A stretch of DNA of 64,000 bases from Betaproteobacteria bacterium (GTDB lineage Bacteria > Pseudomonadota > Gammaproteobacteria > Burkholderiales > Casimicrobiaceae). The stretch covers positions 1 to 64,000 of the forward strand of contig WRFN01000009.1 in NCBI GenBank assembly GCA_009778785.1, given 5' to 3'. The translations under genes were made by a program, and so were the position numbers. The stretch's first letter is position 1. Each line of letters begins with the position of its first letter. Below are positions 42,568-51,780 of this stretch, piece by piece. Under the pieces are notes generated by a model that saw only the letters and a list, made by a program, of their open reading frames with translations, searched no databases and was not told where the DNA came from.

Positions 42568-43944
42568 TTACCTCCTGTGGTGGTCGTGTTCATGTTCATC
42601 CTGCGAACTGCTCGCAGCGGCGCCGGCCAGCACCAGTAGCGCAATGTATGCTGTGATTTCAACGCCCTCAATAAAATACTTGAGGCCGATGGTGGTTTGC
42701 GCGTTCGAATTTCCTTGCGCCGCCGCCAGCTTGTACCACCTCATCGCTTGGTCGGCATCCTTATCGACGCCCCGGCCATCGTCGTACATCTGTCCGAGGT
42801 TGTTTTGAGCTTCCGCGTTTCCTTGAGTTGCCGCGAGGCTGTACCATTTCACGGCTTCGATATCGTTCTGCGGCACCCCCCGCCCGTTGGCGTACATCCA
42901 GCCGAGATTGTTTTGGCCGTCCGAATCGCCTTGCTCGGCCGCGAGGCTGTACCACATCACGGCCTTGATATCGCTCTGCGCGACGCCCAGACCTTGGTCG
43001 TACATCCAGCCGAGATTATTTTGAGCTGCCGCGTTTTCCTGTTCTGCCGCCGAGAGAAACCATTTCACGGCTTCGGCTTCATCCTTTGCCACGCCTTTGC
43101 CCTGGTCGTACATCCAGCCGAGATTGTTCTGCGCATCCGCTCTTCCCTGTTCCGCCGCCAAGGTGTACCACTTCACGGCCTCGGTGTCGCTCTGCTCAAC
43201 GCCCCGGCCATTTTCGTACATTACGCCGAGATTATGTTGGGCGGTGGCATCTCCTTGTGCCGCCGCCGCGTTGTACCACTTCACGGCATCGGCGTCGCTC
43301 TGCGGCACACCCCAACCCACGCTGTACATATAGCCAAGGTTGTTTTGGGCGATGGCGTATTTTTGTTCCGCTGCTTTGGCATACCATTTCACGGCAGTAG
43401 TATTGTCCTGCGTGACGCCATAACCGCTGGCGTACATGAAGCCGAGATTGTTTTGCGCGGCGGCATTCCCCTGATCCGCCGCCTTCTGATACCACTTCAC
43501 CGCTTCACTGTCGTTCTGCGCCATGCCGTGACCTTCGGCAAGCATCACACCCAACCGGTATTGCGCTTGCGCGTAGCCTTGCTCCGCCGATTTGGTGTAC
43601 CACTTCACGGCTTCGGCGTCGCTCGGCGCGACCTCCGTGCCTTTGGCGTACATCGAGCCGAGTTGGTATTGCGCTTCTGCATTTCCCTGATTCGCGGCGT
43701 GCATCACCGCCTCAAAATCCACCGACGGCTTGGTGTGGGTAGGCCGGTTTTGCGCGTTGGCGTGCGCGGTTTGAACATCTTCGTTGCCCTGATCCGCCGT
43801 CTGCTTCAACGGGGAAACGGTGGTGCAAGCTACCAGGGAAAGCGCAGTGAACAACGCCACGAAATTTTTGGGACGCAAATACTTCACGGCGTTGACGATG
43901 GCGGGGTTGAGGCGTGACGTTTGATAAAAGGCAACAAAAATCAT
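42568..43944 (-). CDS. Sel1-repeat lipoprotein (458 residues)
   Basis: Start ATG 43944 with AAGGAG upstream. The first 40 residues, lipobox (LSLVAC) and nine Sel1 units parallel the 38770-40614 product throughout. The end differs: a hydrophobic helix (ITAYIALLVLAGAAA) followed by a short His/Asp/Glu-rich tail (DEHEHDHHRR) that could bind metal. It is the first gene of the Sel1 cluster and has the better-preserved copy of the phased-repeat promoter. Confidence 0.87.
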   Translation of the reverse strand: MIFVAFYQTSRLNPAIVNAVKYLRPKNFVALFTALSLVACTTVSPLKQTADQGNEDVQTAHANAQNRPTHTKPSVDFEAVMHAANQGNAEAQYQLGSMYAKGTEVAPSDAEAVKWYTKSAEQGYAQAQYRLGVMLAEGHGMAQNDSEAVKWYQKAADQGNAAAQNNLGFMYASGYGVTQDNTTAVKWYAKAAEQKYAIAQNNLGYMYSVGWGVPQSDADAVKWYNAAAAQGDATAQHNLGVMYENGRGVEQSDTEAVKWYTLAAEQGRADAQNNLGWMYDQGKGVAKDEAEAVKWFLSAAEQENAAAQNNLGWMYDQGLGVAQSDIKAVMWYSLAAEQGDSDGQNNLGWMYANGRGVPQNDIEAVKWYSLAATQGNAEAQNNLGQMYDDGRGVDKDADQAMRWYKLAAAQGNSNAQTTIGLKYFIEGVEITAYIALLVLAGAAASSSQDEHEHDHHRR

Positions 43945-44028
43945 TTTGCAGACTCCTTTTGTTGGCACGGCGGGGGTAAGTATATGATGCGCTACGGGTG
44001 AGGCATTGTAGTCGGGTTTTTTGACCGG

Positions 44029-44070
44029 ATACGTAAGGGATGCGTAAATAAAGCGTAAATGGTTTGTAAA
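44029..44070 (-). promoter_or_regulatory. Promoter with four 11-bp phased direct repeats (copy B)
   Basis: Plus-strand cores CGTAA 44032, CGTAA 44043, CGTAA 44054 and TGTAA 44065 are spaced by exactly 11 bases. The minus-strand -10-like TACAAT is at 44005-44010. The repeat nearest the promoter replaces a recognisable -35 box, as at OmpR/PhoB-type activated promoters. Confidence 0.55.
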
Positions 44071-44199
44071 GGCGAAATGTTTTGGACAGGCGGGAAGGGA
44101 GTGAGTGAAAGTTGGCTACTTCTCAACCACCCCGTCGCCCTTCCTCAAGCATTCGTCGGAGTTCGCTACGCTCATCCGCAAACGATACGAGTGATCTGC

Positions 44200-44808
44200 T
44201 TACTTCGCCGCCGCTCGCCCGCGATCAAACGCTTGTGCGTTCAATTCAGCAAGCGCCGGTTTTCTGACGCGGAATCGTTCGACGATGCGCTCCTTGAGCA
44301 TCTCCGGCGTGAACGGCAGATTTTCGGAGATAGCGCCCAGCATCACGGTGTTGACCAGTCGCTTGTCGCCCAGTTCGAGCGCGATGGCGGAGCCGTCGAA
44401 ATCGTACACGCGCAGGCCTTGTTTGCGAATTTCTTCGACGGGGTCAGGCGGATAAGGAAAGAGGCCGAGCGAAACCACCGGCGGTTCCAGATGCAAACGG
44501 TTGACCATCGCCACGCCGTTCGGACGCAAGTAGTGACACCAGCGCATGGCTTCAGCGGCTTCAAAAGCGACGAGAACGTCGGCTTCGCCGCGCGCGATTT
44601 CAGGCGAGTAAACTTTGGGGCCGAAGCGAACGTGCGACGACACCACGCCGCCACGTTGCGACATGCCGGCCACTTCGGTTTTCTTGGCATCGAAGCCTTG
44701 CAGGATCGCGGCTTCGCACAAAATTTCGGAGGCGGTCATCACGCCTTGGCCGCCGACACCGACGACGAGGATGTTGACGATGATGGGTTGTTGTTGGGTC
44801 ACGTTCAT
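44200..44808 (-). CDS. iorB: Indolepyruvate:ferredoxin oxidoreductase beta subunit
   Basis: The 202-residue subunit has the gamma-domain fold of 2-oxoacid oxidoreductases: NILVVGVGGQGVMTAS at the N-terminus, GMSQRGGVVSSHVRFG and VNTVMLGA. With IorA it oxidises arylpyruvates to aryl-acetyl-CoA and reduces ferredoxin. The start (MNVTQQQPIIV) overlaps the iorA stop as ATGA. Open frame upstream of 44808 is a shadow of iorA. Confidence 0.93.
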   Translation of the reverse strand: MNVTQQQPIIVNILVVGVGGQGVMTASEILCEAAILQGFDAKKTEVAGMSQRGGVVSSHVRFGPKVYSPEIARGEADVLVAFEAAEAMRWCHYLRPNGVAMVNRLHLEPPVVSLGLFPYPPDPVEEIRKQGLRVYDFDGSAIALELGDKRLVNTVMLGAISENLPFTPEMLKERIVERFRVRKPALAELNAQAFDRGRAAAK

Positions 44809-46727
44809 TCTCCGCTGGCGGCAATGATACCGATGGTTTTTGCAGGGACGCGTGTCGGGAGGTGGCGAATGGCTTTGGGCGCGCAGGTTTGCACGCAGAT
44901 GTCGCAACCGGTGCACGCGGCGGTGTCAATGTTGACGAAAGCAAGTTCGACTTCTTTACCGGAAGGTTTGACCGCTTTTTCGCGACGGGTGACGTGAATC
45001 GCCGGGCAGCCGACTTCCACGCAGTTGCCGCAGCCGGTGCACAGCGTTTCATCGACTTCGTAAGGTTTCAAAACTTGATAGTAATCGGTCAACACGCAAG
45101 GTTGATCTGTGATGATGACCGACGGCCCCGGCGTTTTCGTTTCTTGTCGCAGCGTTTTGAACAGCACCGGCAATTGATAAGCGTTGACGACGTGAATGCG
45201 ATCTTTGGCGATGCCCAGCGCTTCGACCAACTTCGCAAAATCAACGCGCGGGGCAGGGTTGCCGTGAAGGTCGCGCCCCGAGCCGGGGTTTTCCTGACCG
45301 CCGGTCATGCCGACGGTGCGATTGTCCAGAAGCAGAATGGTGACGTTGCCGCGATTGTAAGCAATGTCGAGCAAGCCTTGCATGCCCATGTGGAGGAAAG
45401 TGGAATCGCCGATCACCGCGACGATTTTTTTGTCTTCGTCGCCGGGGCCGCGGCCTTTGTCCATTCCGAGCGCGACGCCCATCGACGCGCCCATCGAAAT
45501 GCAAGTATCCAGCGCTTTCCACGGCGCGCCCGCACCCAATGTGTAACAACCGATGTCGCCGGAGACGTTGACGTTGCGCAGTTGCGAGAGTGTATAAAAC
45601 ACGCTCATGTGCGGACAGGCGGGACACATGGTCGGCGGGCGCGGGAAAATATCCAGCGCCATGCGATTGCCGACTTTCGATAGCTCGATCTCAGGCACTG
45701 GTGTGGTTTCTGCGGCTTGCCCCAGCAACGGCGCCAAACCTTTGCGCAAAATCACCGGCGAGAGTTCGCCGTGCGCGGGTAATAAATCCTTGCCGCGAAC
45801 GGCGATACCGTGCGCCTTGATTTCAGCTTCGAGCAGAGGTTCGGTTTCTTCGACGACGATCAGAGTTTCAACTTGGTTCGCCAGATCGCGCACCAGATTG
45901 ATCGGCGCCGGATGCGAGAAGCCCAGCTTGAGAATCGGCGCGTTCGGGAAAGTTTCACGAACGTGCATGTAGGCGGCGCCGGAAGTGACGAAGCCCAGAC
46001 GTTGATCGCTGCCCGGTTCGAGGCGGTTGAGCGGACTGATGGCGGTGGCTTCGGCCAGCACTTTGTCGCGCGCCAGCATTTTGGGAACGTGGTGTTGCGC
46101 GTTGCCGGGAACCATCACCCAGCGGCGCGGGTTTTTGGTGAAACTGTCGGCGACGCGATGGGTTTGACGCTCGCCTACCGTCGTCAAACATTTGACGTGG
46201 CAAACGCGCGTGGTCATGCGCAGAATTACCGGCGCGTTGAACTTTTCCGACAGCGCGAACGCTTCGCGCGTCATCGCGTAAGCTTCCTGAGAATCGGAAG
46301 GTTCGAGAACGGGCAGGTGAGCGAAGCGTCCCCAGTAGCGCGAGTCCTGCTCGTTTTGCGAGGAAGAAAAGCCAACGTCGTCGGCAACAGCGATCACCAA
46401 ACCGCCGACAACGCCGGTCAGCGTCAGCGTCATCAGCGCGTCGGAAGCGACGTTCAAGCCGACGTGTTTCATCGCGCAAAACGCGCGTGAGCCTGCCAGC
46501 GAAGCGCCGATCGCTATTTCGAGTGACACTTTTTCATTCACCGACCACTCAGCGTAAAGATCGGGATAAAACGCGATGTTTTCGAGAATTTCGGTCGAAG
46601 GCGTGCCGGGGTAAGCCGCAGCGACGCGCACGCCGGCTTCCCAAACGGCGCGCGCGACGGCTTCGTTGCCGGACATCAACAAACGCGAACCGGCAGCAGG
46701 AGGAGTAAGCAATTTTGGATTCAACAT
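44805..46727 (-). CDS. iorA: Indolepyruvate:ferredoxin oxidoreductase alpha subunit
   Basis: The 640-residue subunit carries the pyrimidine-binding domain (AAYPGTPSTEILE), the TPP-binding domain (GDIGCYTLGAGAPW; GDSTFLHMGMQG) and, near the C-terminus, two ferredoxin-type clusters (CTGCGNCVEVGC and CTGCDICVQTC). It converts indolepyruvate or phenylpyruvate with CoA to the acyl-CoA. ATG 46727 has AGGA 5 bases upstream; the longer open frame to 47150 is not used. Order paaK-iorA-iorB on one strand, so phenylacetyl-CoA can be made both by IorAB and from free phenylacetate by PaaK. Confidence 0.94.
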   Translation of the reverse strand: MLNPKLLTPPAAGSRLLMSGNEAVARAVWEAGVRVAAAYPGTPSTEILENIAFYPDLYAEWSVNEKVSLEIAIGASLAGSRAFCAMKHVGLNVASDALMTLTLTGVVGGLVIAVADDVGFSSSQNEQDSRYWGRFAHLPVLEPSDSQEAYAMTREAFALSEKFNAPVILRMTTRVCHVKCLTTVGERQTHRVADSFTKNPRRWVMVPGNAQHHVPKMLARDKVLAEATAISPLNRLEPGSDQRLGFVTSGAAYMHVRETFPNAPILKLGFSHPAPINLVRDLANQVETLIVVEETEPLLEAEIKAHGIAVRGKDLLPAHGELSPVILRKGLAPLLGQAAETTPVPEIELSKVGNRMALDIFPRPPTMCPACPHMSVFYTLSQLRNVNVSGDIGCYTLGAGAPWKALDTCISMGASMGVALGMDKGRGPGDEDKKIVAVIGDSTFLHMGMQGLLDIAYNRGNVTILLLDNRTVGMTGGQENPGSGRDLHGNPAPRVDFAKLVEALGIAKDRIHVVNAYQLPVLFKTLRQETKTPGPSVIITDQPCVLTDYYQVLKPYEVDETLCTGCGNCVEVGCPAIHVTRREKAVKPSGKEVELAFVNIDTAACTGCDICVQTCAPKAIRHLPTRVPAKTIGIIAASGE

Positions 46728-46765
46728 TTTTCCTTTGAAATGTTTTTTCTGGTGGCGTTCGTCGG

Positions 46766-48079
46766 TTACGATTGGGCCGCTTTCTTGCGATGATCGACAA
46801 CGCGCATCGCTTTGCCCATCGAACGTTCCACCGTGCCGGTCGGATGAATCTGAACGCGGCAAGTGATACCGATAAAATCTTTCAAATCTTTTTGCACTTT
46901 GGCCGAAACCCGATCCATGAATTCCTGACCCTTGGCATAGAGCGGCGGGCTGGCTTCGACGTTGACAACCATCGAATCGAGGAAGCCCTCTCTGAACACC
47001 TCGATCTGATAAAACGGCGAGAGCGTTTCGGTGCGCATCAAAATCGCTTCGACCTGAGTCGGGAAAACGTTGACGCCGCGAATGATCAACATGTCGTCGG
47101 AGCGTCCCGAAATCCGGCGCATGCGGACATGGGTGCGGCCGCATTTGCACGGCGCTTGTTCCAGTACCGAAATGTCGCGAGTGCGAAAACGCAAAACGGG
47201 GAAGGCTTCTTTCGTGAGCGTGGTGATGGCGATTTCGCCTTGCTCACCGTAGGGCAAAGGTTCGCCGGTATCAACATCGACGCATTCGATCAGAAAGTGG
47301 TCTTCCCACAAATGCAAACCGTGTTTGCCTTCGCGGCACTCGACGCCGACGCCGGGACCCATCACTTCGGTCAGGCCGTAAATATCGAGCGCGTCGATTT
47401 GAAGACGCGATTCCAACTCGTAGCGCATCTCCTCGCTCCACGGCTCGGCGCCGAACAAGCCGATGCGCAGCGAAAGCTTGCGCATATCGAAGCCGAGCTT
47501 CTCGGCCTCTTCGGCGATATTGAGCGCGTAAGACGGCGTGCAGCATAAGGCGGTCGCGCCGAAATCGGCCAGCAACATGATTTGCTTCTGCGTTTGTCCG
47601 CCCGACATCGGAATCGCCATCAGTCCCAGCGCTTCGGCGCCGTAGTGCAACCCCATTCCGCCGGTGAACAAACCGAAGCCGAAAGCGTTGTGCAGACGGT
47701 CACCGGGGCGCAAGCCCGCCGCGCTCAACGAACGCGCCACCATGTGCGACCAGTTGGCGATGTCGCGGCGGGTGTAGCCGACGACAATCGGCTTGCCGGT
47801 GGTGCCCGAAGAGGCGTGAACGCGCGCCACCTGATCGGGCGGCACGGCGAACATTCCGAAAGGATAGTTGTCGCGCAACTGCTCCTTCTTGGTGTACGGC
47901 AAAAACTTCACGTCGCTCAAGGTCTTGATGTGATGAGGCTTGATTTCCAACTCATCCATCGCCTCGCGGTAAAAGCGGACGGTTTCATAGCAGCGCTCTA
48001 CGGTTATTTGCAGACGCCGCAGTTGCATGGCTTGCAACTCCTCGCGCGGGAGCGTCTCGTGATCGACGTCGAAAATCAT
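46766..48079 (-). CDS. paaK: Phenylacetate-CoA ligase
   Basis: The 437-residue enzyme activates phenylacetate to phenylacetyl-CoA using ATP. It shows the AMP-binding P-loop HASSGTTGKPIVVGYT, YGLTEVMGPGVGVEC, RFRTRDISV and GRSDDMLIIRGVNVFP, the PaaK set. GGGGA lies about 5 bases before ATG 48079. Its place upstream of iorAB fits breakdown of phenylalanine or phenylacetate; other paa genes are not in the window. A related arylacetate ligase is a possible alternative. Confidence 0.92.
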   Translation of the reverse strand: MIFDVDHETLPREELQAMQLRRLQITVERCYETVRFYREAMDELEIKPHHIKTLSDVKFLPYTKKEQLRDNYPFGMFAVPPDQVARVHASSGTTGKPIVVGYTRRDIANWSHMVARSLSAAGLRPGDRLHNAFGFGLFTGGMGLHYGAEALGLMAIPMSGGQTQKQIMLLADFGATALCCTPSYALNIAEEAEKLGFDMRKLSLRIGLFGAEPWSEEMRYELESRLQIDALDIYGLTEVMGPGVGVECREGKHGLHLWEDHFLIECVDVDTGEPLPYGEQGEIAITTLTKEAFPVLRFRTRDISVLEQAPCKCGRTHVRMRRISGRSDDMLIIRGVNVFPTQVEAILMRTETLSPFYQIEVFREGFLDSMVVNVEASPPLYAKGQEFMDRVSAKVQKDLKDFIGITCRVQIHPTGTVERSMGKAMRVVDHRKKAAQS

Positions 48080-48186
48080 AAGTCCCCTTGTGGTTCGATG
48101 TGAACAGATCAGGGATGGAATCATACCTGAATATCAAGGCGGCAGGAATCACGTTGTCATGGAGATAGGGGGCGGGGATCGGTGCA

Positions 48187-48250
48187 GGGGCGCCAGAATG
48201 CCGCCCCCAGAAATTCGCCAATACCGGAACGGGCGCCAGAATGCCGCCCC
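48187..48250. repeat. Two copies of a short palindromic dispersed repeat
   Basis: GGGGCGCCAGAATGCCGCCC at 48187 and a near-identical copy at 48231, each able to form a hairpin. A related unit, GGGCGGCA-GAA-TGCCGCCC, occurs at 52971-52989. Confidence 0.65.
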
Positions 48251-48259
48251 TACGTTGAT

Positions 48260-49561
48260 TTACCCCATCAACCCATCAAAGGGCTGCACCTCAACAACGG
48301 TTCCGGCGGGCTGGTTGCCCGAATCCATCGGCAGCACGATGAAGCAGTTGGCGCGCGACATCGACGACAGAATGTTGGAGCCTTGCGTCGGTATCGGCGT
48401 GACCACGCTCTGGCCGTCTTTCATTTCGCAAACGCCGCGCTGAAATTCGGTGCGCCCCGGCGCTTTTTTCACCGGCGTCGTCAGCGCAGCGCGGAAAGTC
48501 GGCAGCGGCATCACCGGCGCTTGTCCCTGCAAGACGAGCAACGCTTCGCGCACGAACTGGTAAAACACGGCCATCGCACTGACCGGATTGCCGGGCAAGC
48601 CGAAGAAATGAGCGTTGCCGATCATGCCGTAAGCGAGCGGGCGCCCCGGCTTCATCGCAATTTTCCAGAACAATACTTTGCCCAATCGTTCGAGCATGGC
48701 TTTGATGAAATCCGCTTCGCCGACGGACACGCCGCCGGAAGTGATGACGACCTCGGCGTGGGCAGCGGCGGCCGTCAGCGCCGCTTCGAGCGCTTCCGGC
48801 TGATCGGGGACGATGCCCATGTCCATTGGCTCGACGCCGAGTTGTTGCAACATGCCGTAGAGCGCGTAGCGATTACTGTCGTAAATTTGTCCGGCGGCGG
48901 GCGTGGCGTCGAAGCTGACCAACTCATCGCCGGTCGAAAAGAACGCGACGCGCAGTTTGCGATACACCGGCACTTCGGCAATGCCCAGCGAGGCCAGCAT
49001 CCCCAATTCCGGCGCACGCAAGCGTTGGCCGCGAGTGAAAACGGTGACGCCGGGGGCGATGTCTTCTCCGGCGAAACGGCGGTTTTGCCCTTCATGCGTC
49101 ACGGCATCGGGCGCGAGAATGGCAACGCCTTTTTCTTCGCGGGTGCGTTCCTGCATCACCACAGTGTCGGCGCCGCGCGGCATCATCGCGCCGGTGAAAA
49201 TGCGCAAACATTGTCCCGCGCCCACTTCACCGCTGAACGGATGACCGGCAAACGAAACGCCGATGCGCTGCAAGCGCGTTTCCTGACCGCGAACCATGTC
49301 GGCGAAACGCAAAGCGTAGCCGTCCATCGCGGCGTTGTCGAAACCCAGCACGGCGATGGCTGAAACGATGTTTTCCGCCAGCACGCGACCAAGCGCATCG
49401 CGCAAGTGAACGCGCTCGACCGAACACATCGGCTCCATGCAGCGACGAATAAAAGCGCGCGCGTGATCGACCGACATCGAATCGGGATCGTAGTCGGTTT
49501 CCTGCGAAAGAGCGGCCAGTGTGTCGAGCGTGTGAGGGTGTGGTAACTGCGAAGAGTTCAT
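48260..49561 (-). CDS. moeA: Molybdopterin molybdotransferase (MoeA)
   Basis: MoeA inserts molybdate into adenylated molybdopterin to give the molybdenum cofactor. The 433-residue protein has FDNAAMDGYALR, FTGAMMPRGADTVV, the MoCF_biosynth domain STGDEL and TSGGVSVGEADF, GLPGNPVSA, and a C-terminal barrel domain. All catalytic regions are intact. Its start overlaps the mobA stop (ATGA). With mobA and nearby moaA it provides several cofactor steps; moaC, moaD and moaE are not here. Confidence 0.95.
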   Translation of the reverse strand: MNSSQLPHPHTLDTLAALSQETDYDPDSMSVDHARAFIRRCMEPMCSVERVHLRDALGRVLAENIVSAIAVLGFDNAAMDGYALRFADMVRGQETRLQRIGVSFAGHPFSGEVGAGQCLRIFTGAMMPRGADTVVMQERTREEKGVAILAPDAVTHEGQNRRFAGEDIAPGVTVFTRGQRLRAPELGMLASLGIAEVPVYRKLRVAFFSTGDELVSFDATPAAGQIYDSNRYALYGMLQQLGVEPMDMGIVPDQPEALEAALTAAAAHAEVVITSGGVSVGEADFIKAMLERLGKVLFWKIAMKPGRPLAYGMIGNAHFFGLPGNPVSAMAVFYQFVREALLVLQGQAPVMPLPTFRAALTTPVKKAPGRTEFQRGVCEMKDGQSVVTPIPTQGSNILSSMSRANCFIVLPMDSGNQPAGTVVEVQPFDGLMG

Positions 49562-50169
49562 GAAAAATTTTCCTGAAATGAAGGCGGACGTTCTTTGAGA
49601 GCGTCCAGATCGCTTTGCGTGTTGATATTGCGAAAGGCCTCGGCCTGATCGTCGAAAGACACTTCAACACCGCCAATGCGAGTGAACCACAGCCCGACCT
49701 TGCGGTCACCGTCTTGCAGATAAGCGGTGAGATCGGGCAGCACGCGACGATGTACCAGCGCGAAAACAGGATGCAGGCGGTCGTCGGTTCTGGCGACGGC
49801 CAGCGGCGCACCGTGTTGCTGCGCGGCGGCGTACAAACGGGCGACGAGATCGCGTGGCAGCATCGGCGAATCGCAGGGCGCGGTAGCGATCCACGGCGTT
49901 GACGCTGTGGAAAGCCCCGCGTGCAAACCGGCAAGCGGACCGGCGAAACCGTCGAAAGTATCGGACACCACCGGATAGCCGAAAGCGGCGTAACGCTCCA
50001 AGTGTCGATTGGCGTTGATGAGCAGCGCGCTGACTTGCGGACGCAAGCGCGCGATGACATGCTCGACCAGCGTACGCTGATCGAGCATGAGCAGCCCTTT
50101 GTCCGCGCCCTCCATTCGGCGGCCTTGACCGCCGGAGAGAATGAGGCCAGTGATGATGTTGCTTTTCAT
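49558..50169 (-). CDS. mobA: Molybdenum cofactor guanylyltransferase (MobA)
   Basis: MobA joins GMP to the cofactor to form the bis-MGD form used by DMSO-reductase-type enzymes. The 203-residue protein has the nucleotide loop LILSGGQGRRMEGADKGLL, INANRHLERY, DTFDGFAGPLAGLHAGL, PCDSPMLP and HPVFALV. ATG 50169 follows a short purine-rich stretch. First gene of the mobA-moeA pair, divergent from the lipoprotein at 50244. Confidence 0.94.
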   Translation of the reverse strand: MKSNIITGLILSGGQGRRMEGADKGLLMLDQRTLVEHVIARLRPQVSALLINANRHLERYAAFGYPVVSDTFDGFAGPLAGLHAGLSTASTPWIATAPCDSPMLPRDLVARLYAAAQQHGAPLAVARTDDRLHPVFALVHRRVLPDLTAYLQDGDRKVGLWFTRIGGVEVSFDDQAEAFRNINTQSDLDALKERPPSFQENFS

Positions 50170-50243
50170 AGTAAAAATGAGTGGTTCCTTGTAAGATTAT
50201 AAAAGATCGCCGCGAATTTTTGACAAAAGGATAGGAGATGGCT

Positions 50244-50906
50244 ATGTGGAAAAAAATTTCCGCTTGCTTGGCAGTGCTTTTATTGGCGGGATGTCAGACG
50301 GGCTATTACAAAGAAATTACTGCTGGCTGGGATGGCATCAACACGAGAAATTATGTAAAAACCGAAGCCGAGATGGAGAAAATACAGGCTTTGGGCAAGG
50401 ATTTGAGCAACTATGATTTATCCTATGTCAAGTACACGTTGGCGGTTGCCAAGGGGCACCTTTGTAAAACGGATGAAGCAGGGCAGTTGTTCAAGGAATC
50501 CATCGCTTTGGAAACCAAGGTGAGCGGTGAATACAGCCTCAATATGGGCAAACGGTACCATGAGGCAGGTCGAATGTATTACGCTGCCGAGCGCTACGAA
50601 GAAGCAGCTTTTTACTTTTCCCGATGGCTTGAAGTCGTTGATAGAATGTATCAATATCAAGAAGGCTTGGGGCCGGTGAATTTTTCCTGGGCGCTTCATT
50701 TATACGCCGACGCCTTGGAAAAAAGCGGGAAAGCTCAGGAAGCGGAGAAAGTACGCGGGAGAGAAAAAAGGATTATCGAAATGAACCGAACAAGTCGGGG
50801 AATGGACGCTTACTTGGAGAATAAAGACGTCATTCCTCCCGGCGTCAGGGTGCAGTTTTACCCAAAGTCTTCCGATTGTGGAAAGGAAAATCCGGTAAAA
50901 GAATGA
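50244..50906 (+). CDS. Lipoprotein with helical repeats, unknown function
   Basis: The 220-residue product has a lipobox signal (MWKKISACLAVLLLAGC) and a helical body with tetratricopeptide-like character (AGQLFKESIALETK; AAERYEEAAFYFSRWLEVVDRM). ATG 50244 stands 6 bases after AGGAG; ATG 50238 directly abuts it. I do not recognise the family. Probably an outer-membrane-anchored scaffold protein, divergent from mobA. Confidence 0.7.
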   Translation: MWKKISACLAVLLLAGCQTGYYKEITAGWDGINTRNYVKTEAEMEKIQALGKDLSNYDLSYVKYTLAVAKGHLCKTDEAGQLFKESIALETKVSGEYSLNMGKRYHEAGRMYYAAERYEEAAFYFSRWLEVVDRMYQYQEGLGPVNFSWALHLYADALEKSGKAQEAEKVRGREKRIIEMNRTSRGMDAYLENKDVIPPGVRVQFYPKSSDCGKENPVKE

Positions 50907-51006
50907 TTTTCAGGGTGGCGGGCGCGTCGTTTACTCCTGTCGCTTCGCCGGCACGGAATCAGCGAAACTTCATGTGAGGGCGCCTTATTGCGGGGTGCGA
51001 GCTTGT

Positions 51007-51768
51007 TTACCTCCACTTTATGATGGTGCCGGGTGAATAGCAGCGCATCCCTTTCGTCGTATAGAAGAAGACGAGTCCATCACGAATTTCCAGCGTCGTT
51101 GTACACTTATCAAATGTATAGAAAGGGGGAGATATCAACTGGGCGGTCGGCGGGTCAGTGTAAGGGCTTCCGCTAATTGCCTTGTGATAAGTCAGGTAAT
51201 GCTTGTCTCCTTTTTCTTCTCTTTCGTCGGGTTCTCCCAACAAACTGACAACTTTTTCTTCCGGAAGATCCAGCCAGTTGTCAAGATAGCGATAATAGGG
51301 ATCGAAGTTTCCTTTTAGACCAGTCCGAGAAAAAGCTGGGTTGCCGGGGTTAGAGTTAAGAAAATATAAATATTTCACGTCTTCATCTGGCTCGATTTCC
51401 AAGGGTTTGCAATCCTCAGTGGCGACAGTCAAACGCGGGTAATAGGGATTGTTGATGTCGCGCCATAAGGTGGCACACTCGTAAGGCGGGAAATTCTTGT
51501 CTGATACGACAAAAGAAACGCGACCTTTAGTATCGCGGACACGGTAAAGATTATGGATCGTTTCGTTATCGCGGACGAGGAAAGGCTTATGAGGCGCTTT
51601 ATTAACAGCCATACCCCAATCAGGATACAACTTGAGATTGATCTTATCCATGACCGTAACAAGCGTTGGGCGAGCTGTAGGAGCGTTTTTCTGTGCGACT
51701 ACGGCAGCGCAACCGGAAAGCAGCATGAGCAACGCTACAACAATAATAATGCGCGAAGTTTGTAGCAT
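51007..51768 (-). CDS. Lipoprotein, unknown function
   Basis: The 253-residue product has signal RIIIVVALLMLLSGC with the acylated Cys at 20. The body is rich in Tyr, Pro and Asp (VKYLYFLNSNPGNPAF; WLDLPEEKVVSLLGEPDERE). The EEKVVSLLGEPD part is like short motifs of outer-membrane BamE/SmpA-type lipoproteins. No firm family. It lies 12 bases after moaA on the same strand and is probably co-transcribed, though the functional link is unclear. Confidence 0.7.
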   Translation of the reverse strand: MLQTSRIIIVVALLMLLSGCAAVVAQKNAPTARPTLVTVMDKINLKLYPDWGMAVNKAPHKPFLVRDNETIHNLYRVRDTKGRVSFVVSDKNFPPYECATLWRDINNPYYPRLTVATEDCKPLEIEPDEDVKYLYFLNSNPGNPAFSRTGLKGNFDPYYRYLDNWLDLPEEKVVSLLGEPDEREEKGDKHYLTYHKAISGSPYTDPPTAQLISPPFYTFDKCTTTLEIRDGLVFFYTTKGMRCYSPGTIIKWR

Positions 51769-51780
51769 AAGTTCCCCTGT

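Noticed and set aside
39223-43917. Long plus-strand open frames (such as 39223-40671 and 42697-43917) opposite the Sel1 genes
   Set aside because: They arise from the periodic Sel1 repeats read in antisense; they are His/Arg/Val-rich, lack start signals, and the sense strand has clear signal peptides and repeats.
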